Assembly (NCBI GenBank): GCA_032622095.1
Contig: CP136061.1
Location: 186,812,369-186,876,368, forward strand
Length of the DNA: 64,000 nucleotides
Source of the DNA: Siphonodentalium dalli
Lineage: Eukaryota > Mollusca > Scaphopoda > Gadilida > Siphonodentaliidae
Direction: 5' to 3'
Below, piece by piece: positions 22,260 through 34,791 of this stretch. The notes under the pieces are model-generated. The model did not search any database and had not been told where the DNA came from. It was given only the letters and a program-made list of their open reading frames with translations. Position 1 is the first letter of the stretch. Each line of letters begins with the position of its first letter. Made by a program: the position numbers and the translations under genes.

Positions 22260-23350
22260 ATAAGATATGAACAAACCATTCAATCCATGCTTTGGGGATT
22301 CCCCATATGATTTAGGGGGAATTCCCAAGCCGGGGAGATAACAAAGGTTCACTTTATTGAGGAGTGCGTGGGAACATAGATTTCAACTTCTGAACTTTCG
22401 TAACTTAGACGTTTCCTTTAAGTTTTGTTGCAACGTTTATCCATTTCAAATTCGAAGAAAAAATTATATTAGAAACACAATGTCGTTTGAATATTTTTAT
22501 GGTCTGAGGAAATACAAAAATATCCTATCATTTCTTCTGTAATATAAAATTGATAAGTGATGTACTCTTCAATATTTATTAAGTGTCAATGTTAATTTAT
22601 TCAACATTGGGATTAAATGTCTGCACCCGAAGAGACAGCATAAAAGAGTCTTTGTGTAATATATACACAGGTTCATGCTAATACCTCATTAAAACATGAG
22701 AACACGCTGTCAAGAGTTTTGTATAATGCTCATTACCGGGCTTTGAAACTTCATTCCGATGTGACGTCATCCAGTAGAGTTTACCAATTGCAGACACGTT
22801 CAGCAAACTATGTCGCAACAAAGGGATTATACCTCAGTAACTGAATGGGGGGTCAATCATGCACGTGCCCATGCAGTCAGTTAGGTCAAGGATGTTCACT
22901 GTTTGTAGTTCTTTGTGACCTACTAGAGTTATCATGGATGTTGAGTTCTCAGATACTAATAAATATTTTCCACTAAATATTGTTTGTTGTGACAGGGAAT
23001 AAAATAGACTCACACTATGAGGATGGTGTGTTTATTTATTTATACCAGATATTATTATCATCTTATCGGGTCCAGTTAGTTTGTGCTTGCTAATTTGAAA
23101 TTGAAGATTCTCGGTCCCGTTGGCTTACCTGTGGTCGCTGTTTAATATTCTGCAAAATTCTGCTGAAAATATGCCCCTCATTGACTTACCGAACTTTAAG
23201 TCGCAGGAAGATTTTAATAGGGCAAATTGGGTAAAAAAAGTTGCAACTTATCCACTGGCATCTACGGTATCCAATTTTTCCGAAATTGTTTCACATTTGA
23301 ATTCATCAGCGCACCCTGCAGCCCAAATTTATTGGAGAAATGTTTGAAAT
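22260..23350 (+). repeat. Repeat X, intron 6 copy
   Basis: Homologous over about 1 kb to 47640-48620. Shared landmarks are GAACAAACCAT, CATTCCGATGTGAC, GTCAAGGA, GACAGGGAATAAAATA, TTACCTGTG-TCGC and TAAGTCGCAGGAAG, in the same order and orientation. In the other place it lies within a hAT-like element. A TAGCTCA-family 3' fragment (CACCCTGCAGCCC) follows at 23310-23350. Confidence 0.65.
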
Positions 23351-24138
23351 GAAAATAATTTCAACTACACAATACAACCCCTGTGGACTGTTACCCCAAA
23401 CTCGGTGTTACAAATAAAATCTTGTTGTTGATCTTGTGGTCTGTATAAATCTGGTATTCTGTAATTCTTGAGATCTTGGAATCTGTGTTCTTGGCTTGGA
23501 GCTTTCGTATTTAAGCCCGTGGATTTCCAAGTTAACAGACAAATGATATTATTTAATCATAAAAGTCTCTTCAGAGAATTTGATTACAAATATCAATGAT
23601 GACCAATAGGCCACTTTATAGATCTTTGTGGGCATTACTATCAGAATATTTAATTATAAGGCCTGATATGCACCCAACTTAGCATAAAACCAGCTAAAGT
23701 GCGAGCCAAAATATGGCAACAGGACAAATGACAATTAGACAATTCGCCAAATGTCCATGAAATATCCAAAGACAAGGTTGACGCTCCGAAAAAACCCTGT
23801 ATCATGTCTTGGTTAAACGCCCGATGGGTCAATTTATAAAAGTAAGTTATGTACTGACAGCTTTTAACGCGACTACATAATCCATTGCAGTGTACCCCAT
23901 GTAGGTAGTGTCGGCCTTTTTATACGACGCGACCTCCAGTGGGTAGTACTACCTCATTTACTACCTTTAGTTATTTATAGCTTGACAGGTAGACAGGTAA
24001 ATTCCCAGAATGAAATGAATACAATGTAACAACGGTGTGAATAATGCAAATATAAGATGTGATTGATTGAAGTTAAATGGGTAGTAATTAGATGAATATG
24101 CAAATTATGAGTTAGTTATCTCACAAATATAGGTAATA
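23351..24138 (+). other. Intron 6 spacer, no recognised feature
   Basis: AT-rich sequence between repeat X and the pogo-like element. Short frames on either strand have no recognisable domain. Confidence 0.4.
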
Positions 24139-26427
24139 CAGTCAATTTCGCTTTATTGCATAGCGTCGGTGCATGGCTTTTCTTATGCAGTTAACCGAAT
24201 ATGCGTAAAGCCGAAATCACGATAAAAAGAAGCATAAGCCGTTTTTCTATCACCAGCATCAGTCTAGAAATACAGTGAATTGTTTATGTTTCGTTCATTC
24301 AATTTCATCATCAATTTAGTTTGTTTAAAAAAAATAATATCTAAAGAGCTTGATCTATATTAATTTAATGTTATTCCATATTATATTATCATCTATGATT
24401 GTAAAATGTTCAAGAATAAAACGATGTTCTTGTCAGGAACGGCAACCCCCATTGATAATAAACTCACTAAATACATGTTTATATTAAGAATATATCCAAT
24501 CAATCAGTTAGAAATGCATTACACATGTAATATTAAACAAATAATCATTAACTACCCACCAAATATCAGTTAATAGCCACCAAGAACTGATCATAAAAAC
24601 GCCAACGTTTCCCGATAAAATTATAAAAATACTATTTTTGTTTGTTTCACGTTATGAGAAGGGGGATAATTCTATGTACGGTAGTTGCCGTTTATTTTCG
24701 GTAATTTTGTTTGTTTCAAAATAAATAGGTATATGAAGAACCATCTATCCATGTAGCCAACTGGAAAAACTAACAAAAATCAAATTGATTTCCCAATATA
24801 TCATGCATATTTGTGAGCGCAATTTACGAAACTATATTGAACTATGGGAAGAGGCATAACTCTATTCATTAAATGAAACATTAATTTTTGGGAAACAAAG
24901 TGTCTTCAAAAATTAAATAAAATCTGATCTGATAATTAATCAGTGCACATCACACCAAAACAATTGAGTAGCCACTGTCAAACGTAAATGTTTGCTGAAT
25001 TGAGCCCCAATATAGTTTTAATTAAACACTGAAGCCCATTAACAGTGTATGACACCTTCTTTAATTGGTACGCTCACAAATGACTCCAAGCAACATGACA
25101 GTTCAACAAAGGTTATTGTTTTGATAGCACATGCTCCTAGCATTTCTTTAGTGACCTCATTGACATTGCTATGATTTCATTTTGTGCTGCGGCTGCAGTT
25201 AATGGAATTAGGTCAAATTCACACCTCAACTCAATACATGCATATTTGCAGCGACTTGATTAATCTTTTGTTATCGCCACAAGCTGTTTTGTTTCCCAGA
25301 AGCCAGCGATTTCTAAGAAGTTGGAGCATGAACAAATATTGAAGACCTGTTAAATACGGGTTATTTAAATTTAGACAAAATAAATCACTTTGTGTTGCGA
25401 AGACAATAATTTGATGATTTATTTCTGAACTATTTTCCGTAACCTCGCGTAATTAGAGCTACCCATGTCATTCGCGGAAATCTTAGTTTCACTTTCGGTT
25501 TCAACACAAACTGACCGGGAAACTGGAATAATTGCGCAGGTGTTTACAAACTTGCATTTTCTTAAGCTGACACAATTCAACAGATTCTGTTAATCTGATA
25601 GAATTCCTGGAAATATTATTTGATCTTTCAATAGGATTATCTGAATCTGACATAAATTCCAGGAATCAATTGCGCCGGTGATTACAAACGCCATGTGTTT
25701 AGTCGGCGTCTTGATACTTCATTGATGGAATTCCCGGAAACTTCGTTCCTTTCACTTATCGGAATTGCAACTGGAACTGCATGTGTTTACATACGTTTTT
25801 TAAAGGAAATAAGGAAGCATACAGGAAATGTTTGTGAACAGAAGCATGTTAGAAGAAATAGAAAGCACTTTCGGTTTAGTTGCCTTCCTTGTTGGGGAAT
25901 TCCCGGAAATCTTCCTTTCACATTGAATTCTCAGAATTGCAACTGGAACTTCAGGTGTTTACAAACGTTTACAAACTCAACAAACAACCAAATAAATATA
26001 CAAATTTTAATAAATCATGCAATTCACAAATAAATATGGAAACATACAGGAAATGTGTGTCAACAGAAGCATGTTACTGAGAAGAGATAGAAAACCACGT
26101 GTGTTATGAAATTGAAAATTGCCGTCTTCGCTCTCGCGATGGTCATCTTCAACAACTTTGTATTAAGTTTTCCCATAAAATACGTTTTTCAAGGTAAATA
26201 TTTTTACAAATTGCTATAATTTCGACATCATGAGGTGACTTTTTACCCCTTCTCATCAACATTTTTGGCGATTTTCGTATGCATAAAAACGGAATAGAGT
26301 CCGACCCTTATGCAAATAAACGATTAGAAAATAGTCTTTTTATGAGAAAATGGTTTGGTGCATGCATATTTTATGCAAATGACCGAAATATGCATTTAAA
26401 CGATATGCAATTAACTGAAATTGACTG
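24139..26427 (+). mobile_element. pogo/Tigger-like element with TA target site
   Basis: Inverted ends CAGTCAATTTCGCTTTATTG (left) and a complement reading CAGTCAATTTCAGTTAATTG (right) are followed by ATTGCATA-CGT on both sides. A TA dinucleotide flanks each end (24137-24138 and 26428-26429). A TA site with CAGT-type ends and a TTCGC motif fits pogo-like Tc1/mariner elements; this is inferred from ends alone. The 2.3 kb interior has diverged internal repeats with GGAATTCCCGGAAA near 25728 and 25892, but no transposase. Confidence 0.7.
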
Positions 26428-26897
26428 TATTACAAATATGAGTGCATACAGCTTAATTTGAAGGAGGAAAGTGATAAAAAGTTACTGACCAGCGAAATAT
26501 ACTGCCAGTGATGAGAACATGAGTGCTTATTAATAAATTATCACAAAATAACAATGTATTATAATAATTTGATACAACACAGGTGGCCTGTAGCTATGTT
26601 ACAACAGTTTCATTTTGTAATATTGGTTCCAAATAAAATGGTTTTCCAAGTCAATGTCTAGAAGTTGAACTAGTTCAAATGGTCAGAAACGGTCTCTTCT
26701 CAATTTCCAGGATTTCAGAACATCTCATAACTTGATATTATATTGGCTGTTATTTAACAAAAAAATTGAGAAATAGTTGTCCCCTCTTCATAGTTAAACA
26801 AGCTGCATAAACACTCCGTTGATTTAAACAAATGAAAATCTTTTCCAGATGGTTTTACTAATGACTTCTAACCTTTGTTAACTTTGTTTTCTTGTAG

Positions 26898-27109
26898 CAT
26901 GGAAGACTGATTGACCTCTGTGAACCCAGCCACAAGAAATACCAGATCGCTATCACGAAAGTGCTCGGCAAGTATATGGAGGCTATAGTGTGTGAATCCG
27001 AACACACAGCGAAGGACTGCATCCAGTATATGAAAGAACAAAGAATAGAGCCAGAAACCTTCTTGCCTCTAGATTATCTCGATGTCAAACCAGTCAATGA
27101 AAAACTAAG
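26898..27109 (+). CDS. SMC1A: SMC1A exon 7 (hinge, first half)
   Basis: A 212-nt exon from a TTCTTGTAG acceptor to a GTTTGT donor. It encodes the start of the SMC hinge: [30 protein letters not shown] and [17 protein letters not shown]. The hinge is the globular tip that dimerises with SMC3 to close the cohesin ring. It is fragment residues 228-298, with the last Arg codon split (AG/A) with exon 8 across a 442-bp intron. Confidence 0.98.
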
Positions 27110-27551
27110 GTTTGTGTGCAAATAGTAAAATTTGAAGAAAAAAATTAAATATTTGGTAATGGATGTGTTTATTATATTCTCGTTTTAGAGTACAAGTAGG
27201 AGATTTTCGTATTGTTTATTTAAAAGTTCACAGAGGGTTTTCAATTTTAAAATAGGTTGCAGTAATTCAATTTTCAACAGTTTTTTTTTAGGATTTTAAG
27301 CTCCATCAGATATTTAATTCGCATGATTTATTGTGTTTTTGTGTGTTAGTTAATTTTATGTTGTGTAGCTGCTGTTAGCACATTTGCTGTTGCACTGTGG
27401 TGGTATCCAGCACCGGCGGGGGCAATCTCTTGTTTGTGTCTGGCTACTCAGTTTTCAATGAAAACATTTTGAGAACTAAATGTTTGTTCTTTATGAGCTT
27501 TTGGTTTAGCATCTATTTTGGAAGATTTTGTATGTCTTATTTTATCTTCAG
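27110..27551 (+). other. Intron 7, no recognised feature
   Basis: A 442-bp T-rich intron between the two main hinge exons. An open frame reads through into exon 8 from 27397, but its upstream part is intronic. No mobile element was seen. Confidence 0.7.
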
Positions 27552-27714
27552 AGAAATCAAAGAGCCCAAGAATGTTAAGCTGATTGTCGATGTTATCAGA
27601 TATGACCCACCAATTATAAAGAAAGCCCTTACATTTGCATGCGGTAATGCTCTTGTATGTGAAACAGTTGAGGAAGCAAGACGAGTGGCATTTGGTGGCC
27701 ATGAGAGACATAAG
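27552..27714 (+). CDS. SMC1A: SMC1A exon 8 (hinge, middle)
   Basis: A 163-nt exon with a TCTTCAG acceptor and a GTGAGA donor. It encodes [35 protein letters not shown] and FGGHERHK, the conserved hinge core. Near-identity to vertebrate SMC1A shows strong constraint. It leaves in phase 0 into a 4.3 kb intron. Confidence 0.98.
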
Positions 27715-27859
27715 GTGAGATAACAGTCATTCTCTTTAGTTGAGATCAGTGATGTGTAGTGAGCGACTCATGTCACTAATTTGGTGTTCTCTCAGTCAGT
27801 GTCATTATAGGATACCCCAAATATACAATTTACCCATTAACCCTTCCATAACTGAAGTA

Positions 27860-28032
27860 TCCTGCATATATAAGAGAATACATTGGCCTACCAATATTTA
27901 CCTTGACCTTGTAAGCCAGCGCATTCTCTTATATATGCCAGGCTCCCTATGGGAGGCTCGCATATATAAGAGAATGCACTGGCACAGTATCTTTAATGCT
28001 GCACCAGTACAGCTCCCATCATGAAATGGTTA
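27860..28032. repeat. Alternating-orientation CATATATAAGAGAATGC repeat
   Basis: CATATATAAGAGAATAC at 27864, its reverse complement at about 27920-27937 and CATATATAAGAGAATGC at about 27960 form two overlapping hairpins. A GCTCCCATCATGAAAT tail follows that is also present at about 350-375. Confidence 0.7.
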
Positions 28033-28035
28033 ATT

Positions 28036-28810
28036 ATCCCCTGCCAAATTGAAAATTTGTGGGGGATATATGAATGGGTTCCGTCCGTCCGTCGTACCGT
28101 CCGTCCTTCCGTCCGAATTTGTAAGAGTCATAACTTGAACAAGTTTCAACGGATTTCAAAGATTTGTGTTATATGAGTTCACCTGACCATTACCTAGAAG
28201 GTGTTCGCAAGCCAGATCCGGCCGGTTATTTTTACCAGAGTTATTGGACTTAGTTTATTCTTTTTGTCGAATTTACCAAATAGCAAATAGACGACGTCAC
28301 AGGGCTCATTTCCACAAATCTCAACGGATTTCAAAGATATTTGGTATATGAGTTCACATGACCAGTATCAAGAACGAGTTCGGAAACCAGGTCCGGCCGG
28401 ATATTTTCAGCAGAGTTATTGGACTTAATGGATGACTTCACAGGGCTCATTTCCACAAATGTCAACGGATTTAAAAGATTTTTTGTATATGAGTTCACAT
28501 GACCAGTATTTAGAACCGAGTTCGCAAACCAGGTCCGGCCGGATATTTTCAGCAGAGTTATTGGACTTGGTTTATTATTTTTAGTGCAAATGGACAACGT
28601 CACATGGCTAACTCCCACAAATGTCAGTCCTAAAATGAGTTCGCAAGCCAGGCTTTTTGACAAAATTCCACCTCTTGTTGAGAATGCACTTCCCCAACTG
28701 CACATTTCGGCGGAGAACGCAAACATTATTGAGAATGCACTTCCCAGACTGCACATTTCGGCGGGGGATACCGCCGTCTGCGACTGCTTGTTGAGACTGA
28801 AAAGGATCTG
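28036..28810 (+). repeat. TATCCCCTGCC-family hairpin/TCCG tandem element
   Basis: The hairpin TATCCCCTGCCAAATT...AATTTGTGGGGGATA is followed by a CCGTCCGTCCGTCG tract. Monomers of about 165 bp follow with CAACGGATTTCAAAGAT, ATATGAGTTCAC and CCGGCCGG. Near the end a pair of 60-bp repeats (GAGAATGCACTTCCC...CTGCACATTTCGGCG) occurs at about 28679 and 28731. It ends GGGGGATACCGCCGTCTGCG. This is the clearest copy of the family. Confidence 0.8.
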
Positions 28811-29124
28811 ACCAAAATTCTCCACAGTTCATTATTGGTTCAATTATCAGGCCACTTAAAGTCAAATTCCTGTTTCTCTGGCCCGCTCTCATGGTTCCGA
28901 AACCCTGCGTGTGCAACCTTTTTATTCGCTATCAATCTGTTGGGAATTTTTTTTATACAAGTGAGATCGAACAGACCCGTTTCCTGATTCAAATTTCTGT
29001 AATTGGTAGACATGTGTTAAACATGTTGTATTGCATCTGCAAGCTCAGTAAAATATATGTATCAATCATACCTTATTTGGTGATTTTTAACAAAATAAAT
29101 CTCATGGATTCTATCAACTAACTT

Positions 29125-30118
29125 TTAAGGACATCTGTTCAGGTAATAATGGCCACGGGCAACTGAAATTACTACAATTAAACCTAGAGAAACAGCATGC
29201 TTTGATGGTGTGTGCCCCAGAAATAAAAAATCAACTGAAAAACCACACGCACACATGCTTTTCAAATTTGTTTGGCCTGGGAAATTGACTTTGCATGGCC
29301 TTACAGTATTTATAAGTATTTTTTTACAGCCGTGACAAGAGCAAATTTTAACAATCGTAAATTCAATATGTTTTGACAACAGAATTTGTACACCAGTCTG
29401 GAATCCTGGAAAGTTTTCTAATATTAAAAGTGTATTTCCAGGCCTGGAAAAATTATGAAAAAAAACACATTTTTTAACCTCACTATGGAAAAAGCCACCC
29501 CTCTCAGCTGCCGTTCTGGAAATGTCATGGAATTAAAAAATTATCCTTAAAATTTAATTACTCTTGAATAAATCATGTGGAATACTAATAAAACTGATAC
29601 TGAAACTAAGTTCAACTGGACGAATGTAGCATTCTACTAACGTCCCAGAAAATCTTAAAGAAATCGACCATACCACTCAATAGAAAACATTTGATCTATG
29701 CTCAATTGTAAATATTTACGTCTTGATTCTGGATGCAACTTTCAGCGATAAACTAAAGCAAATGATTTCGCCATTGAGAGTCATTTGCATTTAATTAATA
29801 TATATATAAGAATGACTGTGTGTTGTCAATTTGGATTAGTATTCATAAAAATAACTACTTTGAGCAAGATTATTCTTCATTCTATTTGATCATCCTACTG
29901 GAGTGTTTCACATTCATTTAACTGAAATCCTGACAAGCAAAATCTGGAAAAGTTATGAAATTTCATCGGCTTGAGGTTTATTTAAATTTATGAAAATCAT
30001 GGTAAAAGTCATTGAATTTCATTGCTGGATAGGTGTATGAACCCAGGATAATGATACATTAATTTTATTGATGATTTCTGAGTATTTTCAAACCAATTAG
30101 TATTTGTCAGTTTGCAAC
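29125..30118 (+). other. Intron 8 spacer, nothing recognised
   Basis: AT-rich DNA with no hairpin, TCCG tract, terminal repeat or convincing frame. Confidence 0.4.
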
Positions 30119-30553
30119 TAGAGTTAATGGAGAATTCACATTTAAATGTTTGTTTGTGACGTCACAGTAGGTAAGGTATATAAGAATTGAGTTTCTTGTA
30201 TCTTTCCGTTAGTTTAGAATAACTTTGTTGGCATTCAGTTTCAGAGTCAATATTGGGCATTCATCCACAAAGGATGAACAATTCCAGAAACAAAACTTGG
30301 AAAACAAATCACGAAGAAATGAACGTAAACAAAACCTTTACATGGCGGAACAATAACCGAATTCTAAAACATGAGCTATCACAAATCTATACAAACTTAA
30401 ACCAAATTCACAGCATGCTCTACTAATGTACTGTGATGTCATAGACAAGTACCAAACCGGGAATCCCCTTGGTTGTCCCATTGACTCCGAAACTGAATGC
30501 CAACAAAGTTATTCTAAACAAACATAAAGTGTGAATTCTCAGCGAACTCTAGT
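30119..30553. mobile_element. Inverted-repeat element with CRE/TATA-like motif
   Basis: Inverted arms share ACTAGAGTT, GAGAATTCACA and a 30-bp stretch containing GAATAACTTTGTTGGCATTC. The left arm alone carries TGACGTCA and TATATAAG 14-20 bp apart, a promoter-like arrangement. It may be a decayed terminal region of a retroelement; no target duplication was found. Confidence 0.45.
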
Positions 30554-31284
30554 TGTTGTGAACTCATGCACTTACATAAAAGTACATGTAACCTTTACTC
30601 AAAAATAAAATTACATGTAACTTTTACCAAATAAAACTGGTCAAGGTCAACATAAGTTCAAGGTCAACCTAACGGTCACCACCCAGACACCCGGAATTTC
30701 TCTACAGTACAAGACCTCATCCCACTTATTCAGACAAAACATCTGATTGCTAATCGTGACAAACACATGAGGAGCTTAACCCAAGCGAAATCAGTAAACC
30801 CACTAAACTATAAATATAGTACTAATATGCCAATACTTATTACCTAAGTTATACTTAACAAGCAACTTACGAGAACACATATCGACAAACGCTATACTAA
30901 GATAGTTAGGCTTCCCTTGCTAATCTTGTAACTAATCGCCGCAACTACTTACTATATTACTACAAAGATTACACCCGCATAATCTTCCAGATATGTATTG
31001 CTCACCACAGACACAGAAGTCGAATAATCCGACACTGGTGAACCAAACTCATATACGGATAATATGAATGCCGAACGAACGCGTGTTCTATCACATCCCG
31101 CCCAAAAACATGAAAAACCTCCACACATGAAAATTTATATCCCCCTAGACAAAATTCATTATACAAGGCCACGAGAAATGTCCGAATTAAAATCATCAAA
31201 GCAGAACAACACATAGAATTTCTAAACCGTTGATTGACTGAATGACTTATACCTCTTAGTCAATGAGTTAGTATCCAATGAACT

Positions 31285-31536
31285 AATATCTGCACACAGG
31301 AGCCATACGCACAAAGACAAAAAGAGACACTGCTTGAAGCTTCACTTAACATTAAACAAATCAACAAATATCTCACACAATTCTGACTTGACCACAACAA
31401 ATCGGAATTCATTGCCAAAAGCACTGAACTCAATGCCTCATTCTCACTTACTGAAAGGAAAGAGGCAGAAGAAGCAATAGATACACTCCTAACAAGACTC
31501 AATATTGAGCTAAGACAGAGGAATACCTCTAACTAA
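31285..31536 (+). pseudogene. Possible retroelement coding remnant
   Basis: One + frame gives about 75 residues with a single TGA. It includes RQKETLLEASLNIKQINKYL, SEFIAKSTELNASFSLTERK and EAIDTLLTRLNIELRQ, a helix-rich, charged composition unlike the random frames nearby. It lies downstream of the promoter-like inverted repeat, so it may be a gag-type fragment. No family is recognised. Confidence 0.25.
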
Positions 31537-32060
31537 TATACTCTTCATTGCCAAAGCCCTGGCCAGTATACAACTCCCAAATACTGGACAATAACCTAGT
31601 GGTACACCCCTCTGAAACATGACAGGACATATACCTCAAACATTTGACAAAAGCACTCAACAAATAATTTATAAAAAAAATAAACCCCTCCCAACAATCT
31701 TTTTAAACTCTTACAACAAGATACTAACAACACATTAGGGATATATGAAATGTGCACAAAAGCTAGTCAGTAAACACAACTACCACTTATATCGTGTCAC
31801 ATGTCTCACATACTGACTCAGACATTGAGAACAACCTCGATGTCGGTGAAACATAATATAAAACTGGACGTTCCAACTAAGGACGAAATATCCAGAGGGC
31901 ATGCACAGGACAGTCACCTCTGGGTGAATAATATTAATCTCACATTAATTTAGTTGTGTCATTGAATATCAAATATTTGCTTGAGAATATTTTGTCTCTA
32001 ACTGAACATCTCCTTTCAGTCAGTTCATATGAATTATCTTACTTGATTTTTTCTTTTCAG

Positions 32061-32119
32061 TCTGTTGCATTAGATGGAACTTTGTTTCAAAAGTCTGGTG
32101 TTATATCGGGAGGTGCTAG
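32061..32119 (+). CDS. SMC1A: SMC1A exon 9 (end of hinge, glycine motif)
   Basis: A short 59-nt exon encoding VALDGTLFQKSGVISGGA, the Gly-rich end of the hinge, whose glycines form the SMC1-SMC3 dimer contacts in this family. The acceptor is TTCTTTTCAG and the donor GTAAGT. It ends in phase 2, splitting a Ser codon (AG/C) with exon 10. A small TIR element begins about 17 bp after the donor. Confidence 0.96.
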
Positions 32120-32136
32120 GTAAGTTTCATGAGCTT

Positions 32137-32443
32137 TAAGGCCAAAATAAGAAAGATATTTGATTCTCAGGTAATTTAAAAAAAAAAAAAATGAGGGAGC
32201 AAGGGTTTTATTTTAATTTTTTAATTTTTTTCTGTACATACTAAGCAAATAGTTTGATAAAAGATCAATCAAAAAGGTATTAAATTACAAAGTTATCCCT
32301 ATATTTTCTGGACCTGGGAAGGTATAATAACCCATGCTTACTATGGGCAGAAAAAAATTAGAAATAAAAATAAAACCCTCGCTTCCTCATTGATTTTCAA
32401 AAAGAATTGCCTCAGAACAAATATTTTTTTTTTTTGGCCTTAC
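32137..32443. mobile_element. Small AAGGCCAAAA-TIR element (MITE)
   Basis: The left end TAAGGCCAAAA...TTGATTCTCAGG-AATT is mirrored by AATTGCCTCAGAACAAAT...TTTTGGCCTTA. The interior (CCATGCTTACTATGGGCAG) matches 33985-34030 and 63958-63980, so it is a short derivative of the larger element described there. It starts 17 bp after the exon 9 donor without touching the splice site. Confidence 0.7.
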
Positions 32444-32898
32444 AGTTATTTGTCAACACTCAAGAAACATCGTTGATCGCTTAGTAAGTTAAAATATTTT
32501 AGTCGGAATATGTTTCAATGCTTTGACCTTTTCCAATGTTTACAATCAAGATATGATTAAACTTTGGTATTTAATTGAACTGTGACTGGTAATGCCACTG
32601 AAGCTGTCATCATACACTAATGTTTACATAACATTGGTTTCATAATGCGAAATCTTGTGTTTGGAGAGTTATTAATAATAAAAATAAAAATGAAATAAAT
32701 CTATTTTTACATGTTGTTGATGATAGTTGTTTTTCAGACTTTTATAAAATTTTGTATGAACCCACTTCAAAGTGAAGTGACAATAAATTTTCGTAATTAT
32801 GCCTGCTTTGTTGAAAATATAAGTCAATGTTTTTTGAACATATTACAGGAGTTAGAACTTAATAAATATTATTTGTATTAAATTTTTTTTTTTTTCAG

Positions 32899-33094
32899 CG
32901 ATTTGAAAGCAAAAGCTAGAAGGTGGGATGAAAAAATGCTCAACCAGTTGAAGTCCAAGAAAGAAAAGCTGACAAATGAGCTTAAAGAGTACATGAAGAT
33001 GAAAAGGAAAGAATCAGATCTCATTACAGTCCGATCTCAGATAAAAGGGCTAGAAACCAGGCTCAAGTACACCATTACGGACAGGGATAATACA
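32899..33094 (+). CDS. SMC1A: SMC1A exon 10 (C-terminal coiled coil begins)
   Basis: A 196-nt exon after a long T-rich tract and a TTTTTCAG acceptor; the donor is GTATGT. It encodes [13 protein letters not shown] followed by a Lys/Glu-rich helix including [18 protein letters not shown]. The [13 protein letters not shown] motif marks the exit from the hinge in SMC1A. Fragment residues 372-437. Confidence 0.97.
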
Positions 33095-33598
33095 GTATGT
33101 TGACATATATAGAATATGTAGCCAATTGTGTCCATTAACCCTTTACCCAATGCACATATGACCAACGTCATTCCCCCCCAGTCAACACAACGTCACCCTA
33201 ATTTCTTGCGGCATCATATTTACACAACAAAGCACCATTTGATTTGCAATGATGTGTGTTAGGCGTCATGTAATTTTGAGAAGTGGTGAGGGAAACTCTC
33301 AATCTCGCTATAGATCCAAACATCATTTCTGTGTAATTTATTTAGTATCCATTATTTATTTTTAATTATGACATATTAGGCAAAAAAAAACGGTTTTTGT
33401 TTCAATGATAATTTAAAAAATATATTTATTTACAATAGTATATAATTTTTGTTCACATTTCGTTATACAGTCCATTGAATATGAACTAGTGTTTTGTTGT
33501 CAATGAACAAGCGTGTCCTTTGAGTCCCCGCTCTTATTTCCTGGTACATAGGGTTAATTAGATTCTGAAGAACATAAATATTATAACCAACTTTTCCA

Positions 33599-34115
33599 TA
33601 GATATGTATTGGACTTAATAGCGTGCAAAACAATAAGCTCTAACATATATGATATATGAGAAGTGATTTGTGGACATAGAACATGAAGTAGGTGACTACA
33701 TTTAAGAAAATGATTAGCTGATCCTCATGCTCTTGTTACAATTGTGTAATTGTGTACTAAATTACGAAGTGTACCTCCAGATAATTGGTTAAAATTTGGG
33801 ATCACTTATTAGAATGGAGAGGTATCAGTTTATAGACAACAATAACAATAGTGAATAGTCAGGGGCAATATAATGTTATGTAATCCCTGTCATATACTGC
33901 TAGTAAAATGTAATTTTTATACAAGATTAAATGAGTTTATATGCATTACAGTTCCCTTTACGTTCTGGTTATTACTAGACTGACGAAGGTGTATCATTGT
34001 CCATGCTTACTATATGCAGAAAAAAATTAAAATAAAATATAAAAGCTTCCCTCCCAAACTGATTTTAAAAAAAATTGTCTGAGAACCAAGTCTTTTTTTT
34101 CTGGCCTAATACCCA
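33599..34115 (+). mobile_element. AAGGCC-TIR element, right part with empty sites
   Basis: Sequence from ATAGATATGT to CCATGCTTACTATATGCAG is a clear paralogue of 62468-63106 plus 63900-64000, and it ends with the AATTGTCTGAGAACCAAG / CTGGCCTAAT terminal repeat. At 33944-33952 the phrase ATATGCATTACAG is uninterrupted, where the other copy carries a hAT MITE. It also lacks the LINE tail found in the other copy. Confidence 0.65.
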
Positions 34116-34169
34116 TTATTTAGGAAACATTGGGAATTCTAACATAATCTTCATTTTGTCTATTCACAG

Positions 34170-34238
34170 CAAAATAAGCAGCTTGTTCAGAATGACAAAG
34201 ATATTGAACATCACAAGGAACAGCTTAGTTTATTTGAG
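34170..34238 (+). CDS. SMC1A: SMC1A exon 11 (C-terminal coiled coil)
   Basis: A 23-codon phase 0-0 exon between a TATTCACAG acceptor and a GTAATA donor. It encodes QNKQLVQNDKDIEHHKEQL. Sequence similarity alone is modest, as is usual in this part of the coil, but position, phase, splice sites and length all fit the family between exons 10 and 12. Confidence 0.88.
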
Positions 34239-34324
34239 GTAATAAATCTCTTTTTTTTTCAATTCAACTCAACTTTTAGGATATGTAATTTATTCAGGCC
34301 ATACCATTAGTCTAATGATTATCA

Positions 34325-34390
34325 AATTTGTCATGGCTGTTAACATTGACATGTAGATGGGAACAAGTCATTTTGGGGTTATTCAGTGTA
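34325..34390 (+). repeat. Solo TAGCTCA-family monomer fragment
   Basis: AATTTGTCATGG-TGTTAAC, ACATGTAGATGGGAAC and AGTCATTTTGGGGT-ATTC match the monomers at 12471-15400. It stands alone in intron 11. Confidence 0.75.
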
Positions 34391-34791
34391 TTTAAAAAAA
34401 AGAATATATGAACCGAATATGTAGTTCTGCATGTTGTTAAAAATACTTGTGCCAATAAAATAAAAATAAAATATGCTCATCACAATAAAGGTTATAAAAG
34501 GTGAACAAATAATAGACTGGTCAATTCATAATGTTGACAACGATATCATTCTAGGTATTCCGAGTGATGAGTCTTTTGTGTTCGGTCTTTTTGTTTTTCC
34601 AGAAACTGCAAATATTTTTTTAAAATAGCAGCAAATTTCCAACAGCATCCGTAAGCTCCGAGTACTTTTGAATCCATGGCATCATCATCAGCTCCGTCAA
34701 ATTGTCAACGTGCTCCTTCAGAACTGAGGCGTCTACCTGAAACAGAAAATTTAACAAAATGATTATAATATGCATGTCAGAATGATCGCCC

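Noticed and set aside
25695-26033. 112-codon frame in the pogo-like element as transposase
   Set aside because: It is built from internal GGAATTCCCGGAAA repeats and shows no DDE or helix-turn-helix features.
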